Shown: positions 46,864 through 60,016 of the stretch, piece by piece
Layout of the letters: each line of letters starts with the position of its first letter
Numbering within the stretch: position 1 is the first letter of the stretch
Source: Cephalotus follicularis
Lineage: Eukaryota > Streptophyta > Magnoliopsida > Oxalidales > Cephalotaceae
NCBI GenBank assembly: GCA_001972305.1
Contig: BDDD01000119.1
Location: 264,698-328,697, forward strand
Direction: 5' to 3'
Length of the DNA stretch: 64,000 nt
Notes under the pieces: model-generated
The model's input: only the letters and a program-made list of their open reading frames with translations
Told to the model about the DNA's origin: nothing
Database searches by the model: none
Program-made: the position numbers and the translations under genes

Positions 46864-48162
46864 TGTAACACCCCAAACCCCAAGGGTTGACCCCCAAGGT
46901 TTGACGCGCTACTAACAGTATCATTCATTATCCAATATTCAGCGGAAATTAAAAACTTTTAAAAATATAATAATGCATGCGAAAAGAATTCAATTAAATA
47001 TCATTTGAGTGGATAAACCCAGTGTTATACAATACAGTTAATAAAAGCTCTGACACATGTCGGCAGGTCAAGAAATACAATATTCAAAAATATACTTAGG
47101 TTGGTCGTAGAACTGCTGTGGAGGAGACTCACACGGGGCTTCAATCCTCGGCTAGCTGCGAAGGCCCACCTGTACCTGACCCATTACATTTAAAATGCAA
47201 TGGGTCAACGACCACTGGTCGTGTAGGAACTACAACCCACTCATGCATGGAGATGCAGATGTAGCAGGCAATATGCAATGCAAATGAGAGATGCAATATA
47301 TATAACAGTATAATCCAATCAATCAACAGTCAAAGACAGTATCATTCCATAACAATCCTTAACAATTATTATAAACCTTCCCTCGGCATCCCTTACTGAA
47401 GGAGGAGAGATAACGCGCTCCAGACGTTAAGGTAAAGGAGCCAAAACAGGAATAATCCTTAGCATAATCGTCCTTATCCCTCATTCTCGGACTGCTCAAC
47501 TCGAATTATACATGAAAAATCATATCACGGAGGAGACTAGTCAGGTCATCCTATAGTTTGGTCATTTACATGGTTCACCTTTAGGCTCACCTGCTCGCGG
47601 AATTCTCCTCCGGGTTCACCTGCCGAGCGGAATTCGCCCTTTGCTCACCTGCTCTGACGGTTCACCCTTTGGATCACCAGCACTGGCGGAATTCACCTTT
47701 AGGTTCACCATTAGCGGATTAGTCCGAGGATCACCTACCTCGCAGTATTCACCCATTGGGTTCACCTGCTCAACGAAATTCTCCCCAGTTGGACTCACCA
47801 GCCTGGAATCATCCTTAAACTTCCTTTATGTAACACTATAATTTTCTTAACATTTACCTTTTACTGTACTTATCATTATTCTATACTTGTCCTAACTGCA
47901 CTTATCATCCATAAATAATACAATAGTCATTCATAAATCACTTTACGCGCTAAACCACGTTATGAGGCATGCATTAAGCCCAATTACTTCTTCTTAAAAA
48001 TTGATCCAATATTCCTTTCCTTCTTTCTTTACCAATTTGACCCAATAACCTAAATAGTACAATTCAGCCCATTGGCCATTATTTCTTTATTTTTCCTAAT
48101 TTGGTCCAAATATCACAGGGCCCGTTTCCATTCTTTAATATTATAAAATTTCGGGTATTACA
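46864..48162 (-). repeat. X2 5' LTR (1.30 kb, internal deletion)
   Basis: Same ends as the 3' LTR. It keeps the 30-bp-type repeat region (about 47,570-47,790) but lacks 2.0 kb with the RY module: the sequence jumps at about 47,972 from GAGGCATGC to ATTAAGCCC. Confidence 0.88.
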
Positions 48163-49628
48163 GTCAATCCCCCAGCTTCATTGGCTGGAGGGTCACATGT
48201 TTCTAGCAGAGTTAGGAACATAGAAGAGGTAGAGCAGACAGTGAACAGAAGGCTTGCAGACTTAGAAAGGAGGTTCCGAGGAGTGGAACGGCATGGGGGG
48301 CACCTATCCGAGGTGCAAAACATCAATGCACACCCCTTCACAGCCGAGATCATAGCAGAGCCAGTCCCCAGTGGGTTCCGAAACCCAAACCTTGATAAGT
48401 ACGATGGGTCCACGGACCCCATCCAACATGTACGCTCATACATCCAGGCTATGTGGATGCATCAAGCCTAGGACGCTATGCTCTGCCGAGGATTCCCAAT
48501 GACCTTGATTGGAGCTGCTCAGTCATGGTACTTTACCTTGGCGAGGAATTCAGTGAAGAGCTTCGATCAGTTTACGGAACTGTTCGTGACAAAATTCCTC
48601 AACAGCACCACACAGAGGAGAAACTCCACCCACCTCATCAACGTGGTGCAAGGTAAAGATGAGTCATTGAGAGACTACCTCACCAGGTTCAATAAGGAAT
48701 CACTCACAGTGAAAGACCTGGAGCCATCCTTTGCTCTGGCAGCCTTGAACAATGGGCTGAGGAGCAATTCATCATTTACCTTTTCTCTGCTGAAAAAGCC
48801 GGCAAAAGACATGGCAGAGTTGCTGAAAAGGGCAGAGAGGTATGTCAATGCCGAAGAAGAGATGGTGGCCAGGAAGCAAAAGACACCCTGGACTGGCCAT
48901 CAGGAGGAGAGAAGGGAGCATTCACGAAATGCTCCCGAGAGAAGAGAGAAGAGGAAGGAGAGGTCAGACCTGTCAAAGGAAGACCTCAGACATAAACTTT
49001 CAAGATGAGAAGGCACATCCAGGGGTGGGGCCCCAATACCATTTTACAGTACCTTTGCCCCCCTCCTGGACACACGCACCAAAATACTTGCTGTGGAGCA
49101 AGATAAAGTCCCTTTCCAGTGGCCTGAGAAGCTGAGAACCCCGGCCGAGAACAGGAATGTAGAGAAGTACTGCCGGTATCATCGTGACCATGGCCACGAT
49201 ACAAAGGAGTGTAGGCAGCTGAAGAATCAGATTGAGGACCTGATTAGAAAGGGGCACCTGCGCAAGTATGTGGACAGAGATGCTCCTCAAGGAAGAAGAG
49301 AGCAGAGAAGGGAAGAGGCTCCTCGGCAGCAGGAGGAGCAACAACAGCAGCAACCCAGAGGTGTTATCCACACCATCTCTGGTGGGATCGCGTCAGGGGG
49401 CGACCACTCAAATGCAAGGAAGGCCTATGGGAGACAGTCCCTTGCTGTGCAACAAGTCCCCCACAACAAAAGGCTCAGAACTGGAGGAGACGAGGAGGTG
49501 ATAACCTTCTCGGAGGCGGACTATGAGGGAGTACGTCTTCCTCACGATGATCCAGTGGTGGTAACTCTTCTGGTGGAACTCTTCACCATGAAGAGAATTC
49601 TCATAGATAGTGGCAGCTCGGCCAACAT
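48163..49628 (+). pseudogene. gag: Element B gag (main domain) and start of protease
   Basis: Continues the gag frame. The retrotransposon gag domain spans about 48,390-48,830 (KYDGSTDP, GAAQSWYFTL, FVTKFLNS, LRDYLTRFN). It is followed by a highly charged linker, a knuckle CRYHRDHGHDTKEC near 49,171 and a Gln-rich stretch. The protease starts with FTMKRILIDSGSSA: the catalytic DSG is intact, unlike in element A. Stops lie at 48469-48471 and 49006-49008. The frame is cut at 49628 by X3. Confidence 0.9.
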
Positions 49629-52600
49629 TGTAAAGCCCCAAACCCCAAGGGTCAACCCCCAAGGTTTGACGCGCTACTAACAGTATCATTCATTAATATT
49701 CAGCGGAAATTAAAACTTTCAACAATATAATAATGCATGCGGAATAAATTCAATCACTTTTGTGGATATTGCCCAATATTATACAATACTGTTCATAAAA
49801 ACTCTGCCACAAATCGGCAGGTCAAGAAATACAATATTCAAAAAAATATAAATAAGTCAGTCATCGTTCTGCTGTGGAGGAGACTCACCCGGGGCTTCAA
49901 TCATCGGCTAAATGCGAAGCTCCACCTGTACCTGACCCATTACATGAAAATGCAATGGGTCAGCGACCACTGGTCGTGTAGGAACTACAACCCACTCATG
50001 CATGGAGATGCAGATGTAGCAGGTAATATGCAATGCAAATGAGAGATGCAATATATATAACAGTATCATCCAATCAATGAACAGTCAAAGATAGTCAATG
50101 ACAGTATCATTCCATAACAATCATTAAAAATTATTATAAACCTTCCCTCGGCATCCCTTACTGAAGGAGGAGCAATAACGCGCTCCAGACGTTAAGGCAA
50201 AGGAGCCAGAACAGGAATAATCATTAATGTCCTTTATTCTTGGACTGCTCAACTCGAATTATACGTAACAAATCATATTACGGAGGAGTCTAGTCCGGTC
50301 ATCCTATGGTTTGGACATTATACATGGTTCACCTTTAGGCTCACCTGCCCACAGAATTCTCCTCCGGGTTCACCTGCCGAGCGGAATTCGCCCTTTGCTC
50401 ACCTGCTCTGACGGTTCACCCTTTGGATCACCAGCACTGGCGGAATTCCGTTTCACACCTCGATATCTTATCAGAGGCCAATAGGGAATTTCTCGGCCTT
50501 TCTGGTCTCCCATTGTACCTTCCAGTTTTCTTATGCGGTAGTCCGCATAACTTCTCTGTTCTATTTCACATCGATAACAACCTTTTTCTTAATTATTTAG
50601 CCTTTTTCCATAGTTTTCGGCGCCAACTTTGGTCCCAAAGACTCCGTTTCCCCACTTGAACTAACAAAATGGGGTTCTTTCAGACTGATTATCAGCCTGG
50701 GAATGGAAAATAGTGTTGGAATACTGTCGGGTACGAAGAGTTGCTTATAATTTTCTCAGAATCAGGATGTAATACTGAGGGTCCCTGTCAAACATTACGT
50801 AGATTGGCACTCCGTGAAGCCTTACATTCTCGATAATGTACAAGGTTGCTATCCGTTCCAGAGAGTAGATGATTTTGATCACAAGGAGAAGAGCACTTTT
50901 ATAGAAGTGATCAGCAATTATTCATGTAACATTCGGGTTACTCTTTGTTCTTGGTAAACCAAGACGTTTCCCATTGTACTGCTCTGATTCACGATATATA
51001 CTTTACCTTCCAGGGTAGGCATCGATCTCGCAAGTTGAGAGCAAGGCAAGCCCGTGGTAACGGTGCTCACTCTTTATTTACATCATTATGAGTTTCAGAT
51101 CCCAGTACATCTTGCTAATCGCCGGATGCACCGAAAACACGGAGGGGTGAGAATATGACAACAGCTCATCCCTCAATTCTTTATAGAACACAATTTTGCC
51201 TCAGGATCTTATTAATTCGTCACCAGGAATCCAGAAATACATTTCCATTCTCCTTGATCATTCATTGTAGCCTTAAGCAGCATTTCACCAGTCCATTGAG
51301 TTTTCCAATAATATTGGCGTTCTTGTATACGAGAAGTCGTTAAGCAGACTAACTGGTGACTTAGTACGTTTGTCACAACATTACCTTTGCCTGGATGGTA
51401 CTGGGTCCATGATTATAGTCATTGGGTAACTCCGTGAAGCGTATATGGTCGCCCTTTCATTTTTTTAAGTCAAGACACAACTCAAGCCACTGCCTGATGC
51501 ATCACTAAACCTTCATTGCCTTCTGGCAAGCCGAGATAGGCGCAGAAGCCAAATGATGTTTGAGCTCCTGGAAGCTTCGTTCACATTGTCCATTCCATTC
51601 AAAAGCTACATTCTTCTGTGTCAATCAAGTCAGAGGAGTAGCTGTGCACGAGAATTCTCCAACAAAACGACAGTAGCATCCTGCTACGCCGAGGAAGCTT
51701 ATTCACATTATCGAGCATGCATGAAAGGCAATATTCAGGATTATAGCATGCACAGTAGGAGAAATTCATAGTTGCCAGAGGAAATCTCCGCGCTGTATGC
51801 TCACAACGTGGAACGCTCGGCATGCCTAGCAGAGCTCTGAACAGTGCTCGACACTATGGTATGTTTAGGACACTAGGTGTTCCTCCTCGGCCTTATACGT
51901 CATTTGTAGCAGAGGAGCGTTTCTTATGCAAGGGGGCTACAGTGTACTACACCATTGTGTCCTCGGGTGCCTGAATTAGAGCTCGGGACATAGGCTCGAC
52001 ATGCATACTGGCGCACAATTGCTATGTTTACCGTTGCCTGTAAAGAGCTTGTCATGGCATAGCATGCTCGGACATTACCAGAGGAGAATCATATACGGCA
52101 TCTCAGACGCACGACGATAGCTCCTCGGATGCTTGTCAGTGGAGCTCGAGATAGAGAGCTCGACACTGTTACATGCGAAGGAGAGCCATGCGCCATGGAC
52201 GCATCGGCCCTCGGATCTCCCTCACATTCGTTGTTCATTTCCAGACTTTACCCGCTTCAATCTTTGAAGGATCCTCTTAACAATCCGGCTCTCAGATTCG
52301 GCTTAGAGAATACCGTTGATCCCTTCAGTTAATCAAATAACTCATCGATATGCGGTAGCGAATGTTTATTTTTAACAGTCACTTTATTTAGCTGCCAATA
52401 ATCGGGGCCTATTCGCAACGATCCGTCCTTCTTTTAACAATCAAGACCGGTGCTTCACATGGAGAAACACTCGGTCAAGAGAAACATTTATCGAGTAACT
52501 CCAGCAATTTCACATTTAATTCCTTCAATTTAGGGGGAGCCATTCGATGGGAGCTCTCGATATAGGTGCTGTTCCGGTATCAAGTCTGTAGAAACTCTAC

Positions 52601-54972
52601 ATCTCTATCAGGTAGTAGAGGTGTTAGTTTCCTGGATCACGTTCGAGTATTCACTAATTACCAGGTTAGCCTCTAATTTAGGTACTTATCTGCTACTGTC
52701 CATAACATGTGTCAGGCAAACATCACAACTTTGCCTTATGAGTCTATGAGTCTTCATAGTGGACATTATTGGGTTCGGTTAGCGTTCCAAGACTGAAGAC
52801 TGCTCTGGCACATCAAAGGTTACACGTTCCTGTCTCAATCCTTGCACGCATTACGTGCAATAGTCCATCATTCCATAATCATTCCGTGACCGTACAATCC
52901 GTAATCATTCAATTCGTTTATTCACAATCCATTCGTTCTTAGTCCATTCAGTCTCATTCCACTATCTTAGCATTCTATCGGGAATCTAGAAGCTGACTAG
53001 GTATGTATATGTCGTCCCATATACATAAATAGTTAACATCTAGTGGTTGACTAAATATATATATACCGTCCCTTACCAATATATATACAAATAGTTAACC
53101 GTATCCCCTTTTTAATCAGTCATTTATTCACTTAAAATGGTACAGTGGAGATCCATGGTGACGCCTCGGCAATGGCTCCTCGGCATCTTGGCATCCACTG
53201 GACCCATGTAAGGGACGGTGGTGAGCTCGGCCATGGCACTACCTGCTTGGAACTATTCATTTCCATGCTCAGATGCATGGTACTACATGCCTGAGGACGC
53301 ATGCATGCGTGACGGGGAGCTAGGGACTTTAATAATTCATGCCCAGAAAGCTCAGGATGGAGAGTTCGACGTCATTGCATACTTGGGACGTATGCAAAGA
53401 AAAAGTTGGGCAACTCGCACGCATACGTGGACAGTGGAAAGCCCAGTACGTTGTATCCTCTGCACCATGGCAACTCGGGCATATGTGGCATGGCACCTCA
53501 GAGTCTACATCATAGGAGCTCTGGCGTATGGCAGAGAAAGCCATAGTAGGCTCCTCGGACGCCAAGCAGATGACCGGTACCATGCTTGGGGCGTATGGAC
53601 GTAGGCTCAGGAGCGTTGCTCGGGATGGAGAGCTACGCACCTCGGATAGCACTGCTCGACGCCATTGTTCCTGGATACCATGGTTGCTCGGGAAGTGGAG
53701 GCCTCGACAAAAAATACCATTCACATGCTTAAGATGCATGCTGAGGAGAACTGGCGCTGTTGCTCACTTGGATACTAACTGAGAGGAGCTTGGCGCCTAG
53801 CGAGCATGACGTCCTTTGTGTGCGTAAAAGAACAAAGACGCACTACGCGTGCACATGGATCCTCGACGTAAGGCCATCTCGGCTAATGGCAGGGGACGGC
53901 TGGCTAAGATGGGTGACAGAGGATGGCATTAGCAGGCGTTGCATGCTCAGGCACAGCACCTCCGCAACTAATCTCTTCTACGCCTGGCTCCTTGAACGTT
54001 GCATGAATAAAAAGCAATTACAAAGTTCATTATGGGATCCTCGGCAGCCTGGCCTTAGCGAGATGGGCATGTACGGATGCTCAGGAGGTGGGAAGAGAAG
54101 AGGTACGCCTGTGTAGCGCGCACGGGAAGCATACCAGGCACTACCACATATTGTGTATAGTATTTATAATAGGCATGGAATGGCAAGTGATGCCATCTCA
54201 GCATAAGGACATAAGGTGCCTTAAATCTAGTGCAGAGGATCACTACATTTCTCAATCATTTTGCCTTAATACATTTGTCTAACATTAGCCACAACCATCA
54301 CAATTTTCATAACAATACACACAAGGCAATAAAGCACTGAGTAGGTAGTAGAACCTACCTGGACATCCTCTGGAGTCTGATTATGTCTTCCTTTGCTCCG
54401 TCAGTTTCGCTTAGCTACTTCCTGCCTCCTTCACTATTTCTTCCTTCTTCCTCTGGGTCCTTCTTTCTTCATTTCTCCAAGGTTGGAAGTGGGGAAGTCA
54501 AAAGACAGTGGGAAGAGAGAGATAAGAAGTCTCCAAGGAAAGCCATCTCTTGGTCTCTTTCTCTCTCAAAATCCCAGCAGCCTTCCTCACACTCCATTCT
54601 CTCATTTTTATAATTAGCCAGGAACAGTCTAGAATTCTCTACACATTTCACCATAATTCTTTCACAATTTTCGGGCCTAGTAGCTTTAGAGTGGTCAGCC
54701 CAATTCATTTCCTTTAATTATTATTGACCCAAACTATTTGTTTCTTTTCTCTTCCTTCAATTGGGCCCAATATCCTTCTTTTAACAATCAGCCCAATATC
54801 AAAATCAACACTCTTCAAGCCCAAGTACTTCCATCATCCAATTATCAATCGGCCCAACACCATAAAATATTTCAAGGCCCAACCGACTCCAGTCCAAAAT
54901 AATAAAAAGCCCAAAATACTATTTAAGGTCCAAAAGGTCATTCTTTTATATTATAAAATTCTGGGCATTACA
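49629..54972 (-). mobile_element. X3: rearranged chromovirus-type element with a split LTR, inserted in protease
   Basis: Starts TGTAAAGCCCC and ends GGGCATTACA; flanks AACAT (49624-49628) and GACAT (54973-54977) form a target duplication with one mismatch. Left part 49629-50444 equals one end of the LTR, 50445-53137 equals X2 internal DNA (43,783-46,607), and 53138-54972 equals the other end of the LTR. Primer site, polypurine tract and the RT box (equivalent of X2 45,375-45,715) are missing. RNase H and integrase fragments are unreadable as protein. Confidence 0.85.
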
Positions 54973-57900
54973 GACATCCTGTACAAACATGCCTTTGATC
55001 AGTTGAGGATACCGGCCGACCAACTAAAGCCCGTGAAAACCCCACTGGTTGGCTTCACAGGTGAGACGATCCATCCTCTAGGATCTATCAACCTGTCCGT
55101 GGTTGCAGGAACGGCCCCACGCCAGACGCAGGTAGAGATGACGTTCCTGGTAGTGGATACCCCAAGCCCATACAATGCTATAGTGGGGCGATCAGGTCTG
55201 AACTTGTTGGAGGCCATAGTGTCTACGAGATACTTATTAGTGAAGTTTCCCACAAGGTTTGGCGTGGGGGAGGTCAGAGGAGACCAAGTGGTAGCAAGGA
55301 GATGTTACAAAACTACCATCTCGGATAAGGGGAAGGGTAAGGTCCTCCCCATAGCGAATGTGGAGCTCAGAGGAGACATGGAACCAGAGTATCCACAGCC
55401 TGTTGAGGATGTTCTCCAAGTGCCCGTAGAAGAAGGCAATAATGAGAGAGTACTCCAAGTTGGCTCACAACTTGGAGAGGCGGAGAAGGGGGAATTGATA
55501 ACATTCCTCCGAGATAATAGAGATGCTTTTGCATGGTCGGCAGAGGAGGTCCCTGGCATCAATCCAAGTGTAACGGTTCACAAGCTAAGTGTGGACCCAG
55601 CTAGACCTCCGATCAGGCAAAAGAAGAGGAACTTTGCCCCTGAGAGGCAGCAGGCGATAGTCGAGGAGGTGAGCAAGCTCTTGCAGGCAGGTTTTATCAG
55701 AGAAGTGCACTACTCGGACTGGTTAGCAAATCTAGTGTTGGTCAAAAAGGCCAATGGAAAATGGAGGATGTGCATAGATTTCACAGATCTCAACAAAGCC
55801 TGCCCAAAGGATCACTTCCATCTTCCAAAGATAGACCAGCTGGTAGATACAACCTCGGGTTACAGAATATTGAGCTTCTTGGACGCTTACTCGGGGTACA
55901 ATCAAATCCCCATGTACAAGCCAGACGAGGACAAGACAGCATTCATAACAGACCGAGGAATGTACTGCTATAAGGTTATGCCCTTTGGCTTGAAGAATGT
56001 AGGGGCCACCTACCAGCGTCTGGTCAACAAAATTTTTGAACCTCAAATTGGGAAGAATATGGAGGTGTACATAGATGATATGCTCGTCAAAACCCCTGCC
56101 AGGAACCCTCATGTGAAGGATTTGGAGGAGACATTTGAAGTGTTGAGGAGGTATAATATGAAGCTCAATCCATCCAAGTGTACATTTGGGGTTACCTCGG
56201 GAAAGTTCCTCGGATTCATGGTTTCCAGCAGAGGAATAGAGGCCAATCCAGAGAAGATATCGGCGATTCAAAATATGAAGCCACCTCAAACCATCAGGGA
56301 TGTCCAGAGGATAAATGGGAAGGTTGCAGCCCTGAGCAGGTTTGTATCCAAGTCTGCCGAGAAGTGACTTCCTTTCTTTAAAATACTTAGAGATCCCAAG
56401 GAGTTCTCATGGTTCGACGACTGTCAAGCAGCCTTCGACAAGTTGAAGGAATACTTGGCTTCTCCTCCTCTGATCTCAAAACCTAAGGAGGGAGAAGACC
56501 TATATTTGTACCTTGTGGCCACCTCGGGCGCAGTGAGTGCAGTGTTAGTCAGAGAAGAGGATAAAGTTCAAAAGCCGGTGTACTACGTGAGCAAGGCTTT
56601 GAACGATGCAGAGGGGAGGTACCCAGAGGTGGAGAAGTATGCCTACGCTTTGATCATCTCGGCCAGAAAATTGAGGCCATATTTTCAAGCCCATACAATC
56701 AAAGTTTTGACTGACAAACCACTCAAACAAGTTCTTGCCAAGCCTGACACCTCGGGCAGACTAATCAAGTGGTCAGTCGAACTAGGCGAGTATGATGTGA
56801 AGTTCGAAGCCAGACCAGCAATCAAATCACAGGTACTGGCCGACTTTGTTGGAGATAATACACCTACGGAGTGTATGGAGGAGAACCCTTCCGAGACCAA
56901 GAAGGGGATATGGAAGTTATCAGTTGATGGATCCTCATGCCTCACTGGCAGTGGGGTAGGGTTAGTTTTGACAAGTCCAGATGGTTGGACATTGGAGTAT
57001 GCCCTGAGGTTCAAGTTCAAAGCTACAAATAACGAGGCTGAATGGGAAGCTCTGATAGCTGGACTGACAATTGCAAAGCACTTGGAGGTACAGAGGATTG
57101 AAGCCCCAAGTGATTCTCAGCTGGTGGTTGGTTTGGCGAATGGGGAGTATGAGGCCAGAGAAGACCTTATGATGAAGTACTTGTCCCATTTTCAGGGCAT
57201 GAAGTCAGCCTTCGAAGTTTTGAGGATTATTAAAGTACCAAGAGCAGAGAATGTCAGAGCAGACCAACTATCAAAGCTAGCAACAGCAGAGGAGTTGGAG
57301 AGGAATCAAACAGTGCTAGTTGACTACCTGGATCGTCCAACAATCTCTCAAGCTGAGATAATGGACATAGATGTTCCTCAGGAGCCAAATTGGATGACTC
57401 CCTTTATCAATTGGCTAAGGGATGGTATCCTACCCGAGGACCCCGTGGAGGCGAGGAAGGTAGTTTACAGAGCAAACAGATTCCAATTCCGAGATGGAAT
57501 CCTCTACAAAAGGTCATTCTCGTTTCCTTGGCTAAGGTGTTTGAACCCCTCGGAAGCCGATTATGCTCTAAGGGAAGTTCATGAAGGAATTTGTGGCAAC
57601 CACACTGGGGGCAGGACTTTATCTCACAAGTTGTTAAGGCAAGGTTACTACTGGCCGACCATGCATCAAGATGCTATAAACTTAGTGAGGAAGTGTGACA
57701 AGTGTCAGAGGAACGCCAACATAAGTAGAAGGCCTTCTCAACCTCTGACATCAATAAAGGCCCTGTGGCCCTTCGCACAGTGGGGAATGGATTTCGTCGG
57801 ACCATTACCTATGGCAACAGGCCAAAGGAAGTTCCTCATTGTGGCAGTTGATTACTTCACTAAGTGGGTGAAAGCAGAACCGTTGGCCACAATTACAGAG

Positions 57901-58626
57901 AAGAACACAGAGAGCTTTGTGTGGAAATCAATAATCTGCAGATTCGGAGTTCCGAGAACGATTATCACTGATAATGGTAAGCAGTTCGATTGCCAAGCCT
58001 TTAGGGACTTTTGCAGAGAATGGAGGATAGAGCATAGGCTTGCTTCAGTAGCCTACCCTCAGAGTAATGGACAAGCCGAGGTGATCAACAGGGAGATCAT
58101 CTCGGGCTTGAAAAAGCGCCTATAAGACAGCAAAATAAGGTGGACCGAGGAGTTACCAAGTGTATTATAGGCATACAGAACCACTCCTCGGACTACAACA
58201 GGAGAATCCCCATACATTTTGTGTTTCGGAGCAGAGGCTATGATACCGGTAGAAGTTGGAATGCAATCCCCAAGAGTCATGCACTTCACTGAAGACAACA
58301 ATGAAGAAGGGCTTAGATGCCTCCTCGACCTTGTGGGAGAGCTCAGAGATAAAGCTGCAATCAGAGTCGCAGCCTACCAACAGAGGGTAAGCCGTTACTA
58401 CAACAAGAGAGTAAGCCCGAGACCACTAAGGCAAGGAGATCTAGTTCTACGCAACTCAGCCGTGGCAGATCCCACTGGTACCAGAGGAAAGCTAGCCCCT
58501 GCCTGGGAAGGGCCATATAAGATCAAAAGGGTCCTCTACCCAGGAACATTCAAACTTGAAACTTTGGGGGGTAGGGAGATTGCCAGAGCTTGGAATGCTG
58601 AGCATCTGAGGAAGTATTATCAATAA
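54973..58626 (+). pseudogene. pol: Element B protease-RT-RNase H-aRNH-integrase
   Basis: Continues the gag frame after X3. Rest of the protease about 54,975-55,260; RT about 55,620-56,240 with YIDDMLVKT; RNase H about 56,440-56,870; second, archaeal-like RNase H about 56,910-57,300 (VDGSS, NNEAEWEAL, DSQLVV, VRADQLSKLA); integrase HHCC finger about 57,570-57,720 (H-H-CDKC) and DDE core about 57,780-58,110 (MDFVGPLP, TDNGKQF, NGQAEVINRE), so all three acidic residues are present. The C-terminus ends at 58626. Stops lie at 56365, 58123 and 58168. The dual RNase H is diagnostic of Tat elements. Confidence 0.93.
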
Positions 58627-60016
58627 ATGTAAGACATTTTCAATAAAGTCTGAAATTTTCAAGTTTTGTGTTCAACATCATAGTTCCAAGTTTGCAAGGG
58701 ACCGGAGGTCCAATGTTCAAGTCCTCAAACCTCTGAACAGCCACCGATCAGCTCCCTCAGTCTTTAAGCTAAGCATCTCGGACCATGCCCCCAAGGGGGC
58801 ATCTCGGAATTTAAGTTTCCTAAGCCTTACGGAGGCTAACTCTTAAAAGGAAAACCAACACAAGCCGAGGTCTTAGACAGACCAGTGAAACAGGCATTCA
58901 AGAGCATCCAAGGATGCATACACCAAAGCCTCCTTCCGAGGAGCACGTCGAAGCCTCCTTCCGAGGAACATGCAAAAGACTCCTCCCGAGGAGCATGCAA
59001 AATACTCCTTCCGAGGAGCACCTATATTTATCAACAAAGACTCCTCCCGAGGAGCAGGCCTAAAAGACTTCCAAGGAAGCACTAAGACTCCTAAGGGAGC
59101 AGACACTGGTTGACAACACCATGGGAACTTGTCCAACCAGACCTAAAGTCGTGACTTGAAAGGCGAATCCATGGGAACTCGCAACGATCAAGCTCGTCGG
59201 ACTGAGCGCTTTAATACAAGCGTCTCCAAGTGGACTGAAAGCTCAGCCAACCTGTCCTAAAACCTATTAGGTCAGACGATACTCTCCTCGGCAAACCCAT
59301 GGGAACTTGTCCGAGCAGACCAAGAACTCAAATTTATGAGTATAAAGATTTTGTGAAGACTCAGTTACTGTCAAACTAAAGTGCTCTCAAAAGTAAAGGG
59401 TCCTACGGGGACATCAAGCTTGAGTGACCTCGCCCACGGAAGGTTAGTGATTTGGGCTAAGTTAAAAGTTCTAAGGAACTATCAGCACATATATACACTC
59501 AACGCTCAAACACACGAGAAACCAGTTGAAGGAGAAGTCCGAGAAGGCAAAGCTCCTTTCACTTATATTTTTGTTAAGGTACTTAAGCTTTTTTGGAGTC
59601 AAAAGTGTTCATTTGTTCGAGAAGTGAGAGGTCACCTTGAAGACAATTCATAAGGGAATTATTAATAAGTACAAGTATGCAGAGACTAATCACAACACAA
59701 GGAAAATCTAAGTCAAGACCAGAGAATGAAGACAGTTTGTTTATTAATGCCTGGAAGAAATTACAAGAGGTTCGCTATTAATATTATTTAAGTCTCTTTA
59801 AGTTCTTTTGGAGGAATGTCTGCTTCTACGAGAAGTCAGAGGTCCCAGTGGGAAAAATCCCTAAGGGGATTGCAAACATATACGCTAAGTGCGAACACAA
59901 CAATCTCACAATGCAAAAAGTAAAGACAGCAGAGGATGCAAAAATTTCTCTTCATTCATGTATGAAAGATTACAAGTGCGGGAAAAGAAATCATTACAAA
60001 GAAAAAAGAGAAAAAG
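58627..60016 (+). other. Post-pol spacer of element B
   Basis: No gene on either strand. It contains the hairpin array at 58,930-59,054 and two copies of a CCATGGGAACTTGTCC motif (near 59,119 and 59,298). The right part leads to the end of the antisense gene. Confidence 0.7.
58930..59054. repeat. Five CTCC(T/C)-CCGAGGAG hairpin units
   Basis: Copies start at 58930, 58955, 58980, 59005 and 59041; each can form a stem of CTCCTC with GAGGAG or a near variant. Spacing is about 25-36 bp. Confidence 0.85.

Larger units (their letters stand above)
40782..48162 (-). mobile_element. X2: chromovirus-type (Tekay/Del-like) non-autonomous element inserted in gag
   Basis: Minus-strand order: 5' LTR 48162-46864, tRNA-iMet-type primer site, short leader/gag vestige, protease-RT spacer, RT, GC-rich module, RNase H, integrase fragment, polypurine tract, 3' LTR 43291-40782. 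Flanks TTCAA (40777-40781) and GTCAA (48163-48167) form a target duplication with one mismatch. Shared LTR parts differ at about 5 of 505 positions, so it is younger than element B. Confidence 0.9.

Noticed and set aside
53218..54116. Open frames at 53.2-54.1 kb
   Set aside because: X3 copy of the GC-rich LTR module; no conserved protein.
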